From NCBI GenBank assembly GCA_016215705.1, contig JACRIR010000001.1:1-17711 (forward strand): a DNA stretch of 17,711 nucleotides, in the 5' to 3' direction. Of the stretch, positions 13,651 through 17,711 are shown in pieces. A program made the position numbers and the translations under genes. The notes beneath the pieces were generated by a model, which had not been told where the DNA came from, ran no database searches, and saw only the letters and a program-made list of their open reading frames with translations. This DNA is from Candidatus Poribacteria bacterium (lineage in GTDB: Bacteria > Abyssobacteria > SURF-5). The number at the start of each line of letters is the position of its first letter. Within the stretch, counting starts at the first letter, position 1.

Positions 13651-14825
13651 GCCCTTACCTCCTTCAGCAGGTCTTTCACCAGTGTTCTCTCTTCCCATTT
13701 GAATCCCTGGTCTTCGCGCCCGAAATGGCCGTAGTTCGTGGTTCTTCTGAATATAGGCTTACGTAGATCAAGCCTCTCGATTATCGCGGCCGGTCGCAGG
13801 TCAACCAGCTTCACGATTGCGTCGGATATTGCATCATCGTCCGCCTTGCCGGTTCCGAATGTGTTTACGAGAACCGAGACCGGTTGAGCAACTCCAATAG
13901 CGTACGCCAATTGGACTTCACACATGTAGGCAAGGTCGGCGGCCACGATGTTCTTGGCGATGTAGCGCGCCCTGTATGCGGCCGAACGATCCACTTTGCT
14001 CGGGTCCTTTCCCGAGAATGCGCCGCCGCCGTGGGAGGCGTAACCGCCGTAAGTGTCCACGATGATTTTGCGTCCAGTGAGTCCGCAGTCGCCATGAGGT
14101 CCGCCTATGACGAATCTGCCGGTGGGATTGATGTGGTATCTTATGTTTGATTCGTCGAAAATCTCAGGCGGTATGACGGGTTTTACAACGAGCTCGATCA
14201 CCTTCTCCCGTATTTCTTCCTGGGTCATGTCATCGCTGTGCTGGCACGAGACGACGACAGTATCGACGCGGACAGGCTTCAAAGAATCATATTCCACCGT
14301 TACCTGCGATTTCCCGTCGGGCCGGAGGAACGAAAGCTCGCCGCTCTTTCGAACTTCGGAAAGCCGGCGAGTGATTCTGTGCGAGAGCGCAATCGGAGTG
14401 GGCATCAGCTCGGTCGTGTCCTTGCAGGCAAAACCGAACATCATTCCCTGGTCTCCGGCTCCTTGTTCGTGTTCCTTGGTGGCGGTGACGCCCATGGAGA
14501 TGTCGGGCGATTGCTTTTTCAGCGAAACGATTATTCCGCAACTGTTGGCGTCAAACCCGTAACTCGCATCCACGTAACCGATGCTCTGGATGATCCCACG
14601 CACAACATCAACGATATCCACCTGCGCTTTGCTTGTGATCTCACCTGCGACGAGCGCGAGCCCGGTGGTTACGAGACACTCGCAGGCCACCCGCGAGAAC
14701 GGGTCCTGCTCGATCATCGCGTCGAGCACGCCGTCGGACATCTGATCGCAGATTTTGTCCGGATGTCCCTCGGTAACCGACTCCGAGGTAAAGAGATGAC
14801 GACCCTTGCGTATTTTTCGTTTCAC
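13647..14825 (-). CDS. metK: S-adenosylmethionine synthetase
   Basis: 392 residues from a GTG start with AAGGAG 7 nt upstream; upstream codons in the same frame run into the terminator hairpin and are not coding. The enzyme makes SAM from methionine and ATP, with Mg and K ions. Family motifs are present: [17 protein letters not shown] near the N-terminus, [16 protein letters not shown], and [19 protein letters not shown]. The length is standard. The stop overlaps the ahcY start by 4 nt, coupling the two activated-methyl-cycle genes. No SAM riboswitch is recognisable in the 132-nt leader, which instead contains the terminator after rplA. Confidence 0.97.
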   Translation of the reverse strand: MKRKIRKGRHLFTSESVTEGHPDKICDQMSDGVLDAMIEQDPFSRVACECLVTTGLALVAGEITSKAQVDIVDVVRGIIQSIGYVDASYGFDANSCGIIVSLKKQSPDISMGVTATKEHEQGAGDQGMMFGFACKDTTELMPTPIALSHRITRRLSEVRKSGELSFLRPDGKSQVTVEYDSLKPVRVDTVVVSCQHSDDMTQEEIREKVIELVVKPVIPPEIFDESNIRYHINPTGRFVIGGPHGDCGLTGRKIIVDTYGGYASHGGGAFSGKDPSKVDRSAAYRARYIAKNIVAADLAYMCEVQLAYAIGVAQPVSVLVNTFGTGKADDDAISDAIVKLVDLRPAAIIERLDLRKPIFRRTTNYGHFGREDQGFKWEERTLVKDLLKEVRA

Positions 14826-14871
14826 AGTCTTTCTCCTTGGTTGAAAGAAGACACCGCTGCGCCGAGTGAAC

Positions 14872-14931
14872 AAAAAGCCCCTGCATCTTTCCACACCGGG
14901 CGTGACTCGCCCGTCTGATGGATGCAGGAGC
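14872..14931 (-). terminator. Nested intrinsic terminator between rplA and metK
   Basis: On the minus strand GCTCCTGCATC (14921-14931) pairs with GATGCAGGGGC (14877-14887) over 11 bp (one G-U), followed by TTTTT (14872-14876). Inside the loop a second hairpin CGGGCG-AGTCA-CGCCCG (14897-14913) is seen. The T-run orientation fits termination of the L11-L1 transcript, or attenuation of read-through into metK. Confidence 0.75.
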
Positions 14932-14957
14932 TTGTGGTCATTGAGTGATAGCAGACC

Positions 14958-15668
14958 CTAACGCTTGAACTGGTTTGCCAGTAGATTGCAGTCGAGCCGG
15001 ATGCCGGGCCCCATTGTCGAAGACAACGTGGCCGAGCGGAAATACTGCCCCTTGGCGGCCGCAGGTTTTGCCCTTGTAAGAGCATCGAAAACGGCGACGG
15101 CATTCTCATATATCTGGTCGTCGCTGAACGACGCTTTTGCGATAGGCACATGGATGTCCGCAGTCTTGTCCATCCTGAATTCTATCTTGCCGGCCTTAAT
15201 TTCCTTCACGGCCTTCGCAACTTCGAATGTCACCGTGCCCGATTTCGGCGACGGCATCAGGCCGCGCGGCCCGAGGATTTTTCCGAGTTTGCCGACGACA
15301 CCCATCATGTCGGGTGTGGCGATAGCGACGTCGAAATCAAACCAGCCGCCTTTGATTTTTTCCGCCATGTCTTCCGCGCCAATGAAGTCTGCGCCCGCTT
15401 CTTGCGCCTCGCTCACTTTCTCGCCCTTCGTAAAAACGAGAACGCGCACCTTCTTGCCCGTTCCGTGCGGAAGGGCTACGGTTCCGCGGACCATCTGGTC
15501 GGCCTGTTTCGGATCGACGCCAAGCTTCAGCGAGAGCTCGATGGTCTCATCGAATTTGGCCTTCGCAGTCTTTTTCGCGGATACAGCCGCCTCGCGCAGA
15601 TCGTATGATTTAGTCACATCGACCTCGGCCAGAGCGGCTGCCATTCTCTTGCTCACGTGTTTGCCCAT
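14958..15668 (-). CDS. rplA: 50S ribosomal protein L1
   Basis: 236 residues, the standard length. L1 forms the mobile stalk of the large subunit near the E site and often represses its own operon. Signatures are [77 protein letters not shown] and the C-terminal [10 protein letters not shown]. It follows rplK by 35 nt in the usual order. Unusually, a terminator and metK follow instead of rplJ-rplL. Confidence 0.98.
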   Translation of the reverse strand: MGKHVSKRMAAALAEVDVTKSYDLREAAVSAKKTAKAKFDETIELSLKLGVDPKQADQMVRGTVALPHGTGKKVRVLVFTKGEKVSEAQEAGADFIGAEDMAEKIKGGWFDFDVAIATPDMMGVVGKLGKILGPRGLMPSPKSGTVTFEVAKAVKEIKAGKIEFRMDKTADIHVPIAKASFSDDQIYENAVAVFDALTRAKPAAAKGQYFRSATLSSTMGPGIRLDCNLLANQFKR

Positions 15669-15703
15669 AATCCTCTCATTCCTCCTGAAACGAACGCCAA
15701 GCT

Positions 15704-16129
15704 CTAGCCGGCGATTTCGATGCCCATACTGCGCGCAGTGCCTTCGACCATACTCATTGCCGCCTCGATGCTGGCGGCGTTGAGGTCCGGCATTTTGGTA
15801 GTGGCTATCTCGCGGACCTGGTCTCTTGTGATCGTGCCCACCTTCTGACGATTAGGCTCGCCGGAGGCTTTCGCTATCTTCGCCGCCTTCTTGAGAAGAA
15901 TGGCCGCCGGCGGCGTTTTTGTTATATACGTGAAAGACCTGTCCTCGAAGACAGTGATTACCACGGGTATGATGAGGCCCTGTTTGTCTTTCGTTCTTTC
16001 GTTGAACGACTTGCAAAATTCCATGATGTTGACCCCGTGCTGGCCGAGCGCCGGACCGACCGGGGGGGCCGGGTTAGCTTGTCCACCCGGCACGTGCAAT
16101 TTCACAATAGCTTTTACTTTCTTTGCCAT
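15704..16129 (-). CDS. rplK: 50S ribosomal protein L11
   Basis: 141 residues. L11 with its rRNA partner forms the GTPase-associated centre. Characteristic stretches are [55 protein letters not shown] and the C-terminal [20 protein letters not shown]. The full-length protein starts at the ATG 22 nt after the nusG stop. Confidence 0.98.
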   Translation of the reverse strand: MAKKVKAIVKLHVPGGQANPAPPVGPALGQHGVNIMEFCKSFNERTKDKQGLIIPVVITVFEDRSFTYITKTPPAAILLKKAAKIAKASGEPNRQKVGTITRDQVREIATTKMPDLNAASIEAAMSMVEGTARSMGIEIAG

Positions 16130-16151
16130 CTTCTGGGAACTCCTTCGGGAT

Positions 16152-17018
16152 TTATGCCTTTTCGACTTGCCAGAACTCGAGTTCGACTGACGTCAAACGT
16201 TCAAATATCTCGACCATCACCTTCAGCTTGCCGCGTTCAGGATTCACTTCGTCGACATAGCCCATGAAGTTTGTAAACGGCCCTTCTATGATCTTTACTT
16301 TCTCTTCTTTCTCAAAACTGACCTTCGGCTTCGGCTTCTTCTTCTCGCCGCGCATCTGCTGGAATATCGATTCGATCTCGTCGGGCTCGAGTGACGAAGG
16401 CATCTTGCCGGACCCGATGAAACCGGTGACCCCGGCGGTTGTGCGGATGAGTTGCCACGTCCTGTGGGTCAGTTTCATTTCCACAAGAACGTAACCCGGG
16501 AATATCTTGCGGCTTGTGATTCGTTTCTTTCCGCCCTTCACCTCGGCGACTTCCTCGGAAGGCACGATTATCTGGCTCACGAGTTCCTCGAGGTGTTCCT
16601 GTTTTACCCGCGCATCGAGGCTCTGTCTCACCTTGTTTTCATGTCCCGAGTGCGCATGGATGACATACCACTTCTTTTGGGCTGTCTGCTCGTCGGGCAG
16701 AGTCGTCAATTCGCCTGCGCGCGCTCTGGCGACACGCGTTTTCTTGGCAGCGGCTTCTTCCTCTGCTTTGGCGGCGGAGGCAACCGCGACCTCAACCGGC
16801 TGTTCTTCAGTGGCGGATGCCTCGTCGGCAGCCGCTTCGGGCTCCGAAGGCTCGGGCGACGGATGTTCCGCTTCAACGGGCGCGGTTTCTCCGGTTTTGT
16901 CCTCGCCTTTTGTATCTTCTCCGGCGGGGGTGTCGTAAGAGGTATCCGCCTCGTTCTGGTGAGCGGAGTCCCCTTGTTCCTGCCCCTGTGTTTGTTTTTC
17001 TTCGTTTTCTTGTATCAT
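16152..17018 (-). CDS. nusG: Transcription termination/antitermination factor NusG with acidic N-terminal extension
   Basis: 288 residues starting [15 protein letters not shown], against about 170-190 for most NusG. The NGN domain begins at about 115 ([20 protein letters not shown]) and includes [12 protein letters not shown] and VTGFIGSG; the KOW domain is the C-terminal part ([20 protein letters not shown] to the end). Residues 1-114 are low-complexity, rich in Glu, Ala, Pro and Thr, and end in a basic patch ([11 protein letters not shown]); probably disordered. NusG binds RNA polymerase and links it to Rho or ribosomes. The start at 17018 has only a poor ribosome site, but the extension continues in frame without a better start closer to the NGN domain. 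It lies 20 nt after secE. Confidence 0.95.
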   Translation of the reverse strand: MIQENEEKQTQGQEQGDSAHQNEADTSYDTPAGEDTKGEDKTGETAPVEAEHPSPEPSEPEAAADEASATEEQPVEVAVASAAKAEEEAAAKKTRVARARAGELTTLPDEQTAQKKWYVIHAHSGHENKVRQSLDARVKQEHLEELVSQIIVPSEEVAEVKGGKKRITSRKIFPGYVLVEMKLTHRTWQLIRTTAGVTGFIGSGKMPSSLEPDEIESIFQQMRGEKKKPKPKVSFEKEEKVKIIEGPFTNFMGYVDEVNPERGKLKVMVEIFERLTSVELEFWQVEKA

Positions 17019-17038
17019 GACGTTAGTTCTGCGCTCTT

Positions 17039-17227
17039 TCAAAGGCCGAGCACGCGAGTGACGACCGTGTAGAGTATCCAGTCCACGATTCCCAGGAATA
17101 CAGTTGTAATGCCGACGAGCACGAGCACCACGCCGGTGGAACCCGCAAGGTCCTTCCGTGTGGGCCAAGCCACCTTCACCAGTTCAGCCTTCACTGTTTT
17201 TACGTAATCGACAATTTTCTGATACAT
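17039..17227 (-). CDS. secE: Preprotein translocase subunit SecE
   Basis: 62 residues, the short single-span form found in most bacteria. AELVKVAWPTRKDLAGST (about 14-31) is the conserved amphipathic SecE motif and is followed by one membrane span (GVVLVLVGITTVFLGIVDWI). SecE clamps SecY in the inner-membrane translocon. The ATG at 17227 has GGAGGA a few bases upstream; the frame's extension through the tRNA is not coding. Lies between tRNA-Trp and nusG as usual. Confidence 0.96.
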   Translation of the reverse strand: MYQKIVDYVKTVKAELVKVAWPTRKDLAGSTGVVLVLVGITTVFLGIVDWILYTVVTRVLGL

Positions 17228-17264
17228 CACTCCTCCGTGACATTTACGGTGGCAATCCAAAAAT

Positions 17265-17341
17265 TGGCAGGCCTGGAGGGACTCGAACCCCCAACATCCG
17301 GTTTTGGAGACCGGCGCTCTAGCCATTAGAGCTACAGGCCT
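17265..17341 (-). tRNA. trnW: tRNA-Trp (CCA)
   Basis: Cloverleaf on the minus strand: acceptor arms AGGCCTG/CAGGCCT, D stem GCTC/GAGC, anticodon stem CCGGT/ACCGG around CTCCAAA (anticodon CCA, complement at 17305-17307), T arm GGGGG-TTCGAGT-CCCTC, discriminator G and an encoded CCA tail (17265-17267). It sits between rpmG and secE, the common bacterial arrangement. Confidence 0.97.
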
Positions 17342-17395
17342 GCACTCGATAGCTTCAGCGGCTCCGCGCAAGAGCCGGATTCCTATCTGGCTATC

Positions 17396-17545
17396 TTACT
17401 TTGTCTCTTTATGCGGAGTGTGCGCCTGGCAGAACTTGCAGTACTTGCGCAGTTCCAGTTTCTCCGTGTGCTTCTTCTTGTCTTTGGTCGTCGTATAATT
17501 GCGCTGTTTGCATTCAGTGCATGCTATCGTGATTATTTCTCGCAT
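17396..17545 (-). CDS. rpmG: 50S ribosomal protein L33
   Basis: 49 residues beginning [20 protein letters not shown] and ending with AHTPHKETK. Cysteines 9, 12, 36 and 39 form two CxxC pairs, so this is the zinc-binding (C+) form. [20 protein letters not shown] is the family core. It lies 27 nt after tuf and about 55 nt before tRNA-Trp in the same direction. Confidence 0.95.
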   Translation of the reverse strand: MREIITIACTECKQRNYTTTKDKKKHTEKLELRKYCKFCQAHTPHKETK

Positions 17546-17572
17546 TTGCCTGGTCTACCTTTGCACATATGC

Positions 17573-17711
17573 CTATTCGATGACTTCGGTTACGACGCCC
17601 GAGCCGACGGTGCGACCGCCTTCGCGGATAGCGAACCGAAGCTCTTTTTCCATCGCAATAGGCGTCAGCAGTTCCACATTGATCAACACGTTGTCGCCGG
17701 GCATCACCATC
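17573..17711 (-). CDS. tuf: Elongation factor Tu, 3' end (partial)
   Basis: Only the last 45 full codons lie in the window: [20 protein letters not shown], then [20 protein letters not shown] and TEVIE. This is the C-terminal barrel domain of EF-Tu, the GTPase that delivers aminoacyl-tRNA. The gene continues beyond the right edge and is the first member of the tuf-rpmG-trnW-secE-nusG-rplK-rplA run. Confidence 0.97.
   Translation of the reverse strand, partial: MVMPGDNVLINVELLTPIAMEKELRFAIREGGRTVGSGVVTEVIE

Noticed and set aside
13651-13698. ATG start for ahcY at 13698
   Set aside because: It would overlap metK by 52 nt; the TTG at 13650 has GGAGG 7 nt upstream and forms a TTGA coupling with the metK stop.
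14826-14957. SAM or SAH riboswitch ahead of metK-ahcY
   Set aside because: None of the conserved cores I know for SAM-I, SAM-II or SAH riboswitches is visible; the structure is explained by a terminator after rplA.
14965-15783. 272-codon plus-strand frame opposite rplA
   Set aside because: Antisense of a clear L1 gene; Ser/Thr-rich composition typical of an opposite-strand shadow.

Overview
The window looks like a chromosomal segment of a bacterium with mixed, moderately GC-rich codon use. I cannot name the phylum from the sequence. Evidence for a bacterium is the tuf-rpmG-tRNA-Trp-secE-nusG-rplK-rplA order, consensus sigma-70 type promoters, strong Shine-Dalgarno sites, a fluoride riboswitch and an apparent bacterial-type selenocysteine signal. 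Many dispersed non-coding repeats (CCCCCTTTG-type inverted repeat, GTCATCCTGAG-type, CCACGGAG-type, AATCCAAAATCC-type) are the kind seen in environmental genomes.

Layout. (1) 1-3900, plus strand: an inverted-repeat element, then a long protein joining a type II secretion/pilus-ATPase N-terminal domain (MshEN/T2SSE_N-like) to about 900 residues of alpha-helical repeats, then a GxxExxY-family protein whose gene is bracketed by inverted CCACGGAG repeats. (2) 3930-5586: a DUF169 gene diverges from an ArsR-type regulator. The regulator has a near-perfect promoter/operator. It is followed by a second operator-like site, a hairpin, and a 30-residue peptide carrying the same C-x-C-x-C motif as the regulator. 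(3) 5806-10527, minus strand: a second ArsR regulator with a Cys-rich tail, overlapping moaE by 4 nt, then a MOT1-like molybdate/sulfate transporter, a ChrA chromate-transporter homologue and a NifS-type cysteine desulfurase. This looks like an oxyanion/sulfur/molybdenum island. (4) 10671-12101, plus strand: promoter, fluoride riboswitch with intrinsic terminator, crcB, a DUF190 gene, and a C_GCAxxG_C_C-family gene in which the first conserved Cys codon is UGA followed by a bacterial-SECIS-like hairpin; this is probably a selenoprotein. (5) 12370-17711, minus strand: ahcY and metK (4-nt overlap) behind the L11-L1 genes, nusG with an unusual acidic N-terminal extension, secE, tRNA-Trp, rpmG and the 3' end of tuf.

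How they fit together. Regions 2-4 form a compact accessory block for handling ions (metal-thiol sensing, molybdate/chromate/sulfate transport, fluoride export) with two ArsR regulators whose operators share a 6-nt-spaced palindrome but differ in half-site sequence. The strongest unusual signals are the UGA-containing C_GCAxxG_C_C gene in a fluoride-riboswitch operon and the ArsR/CxCxC mini-peptide pair. Regions 1 and 5 are otherwise separate; region 5 is conserved housekeeping.
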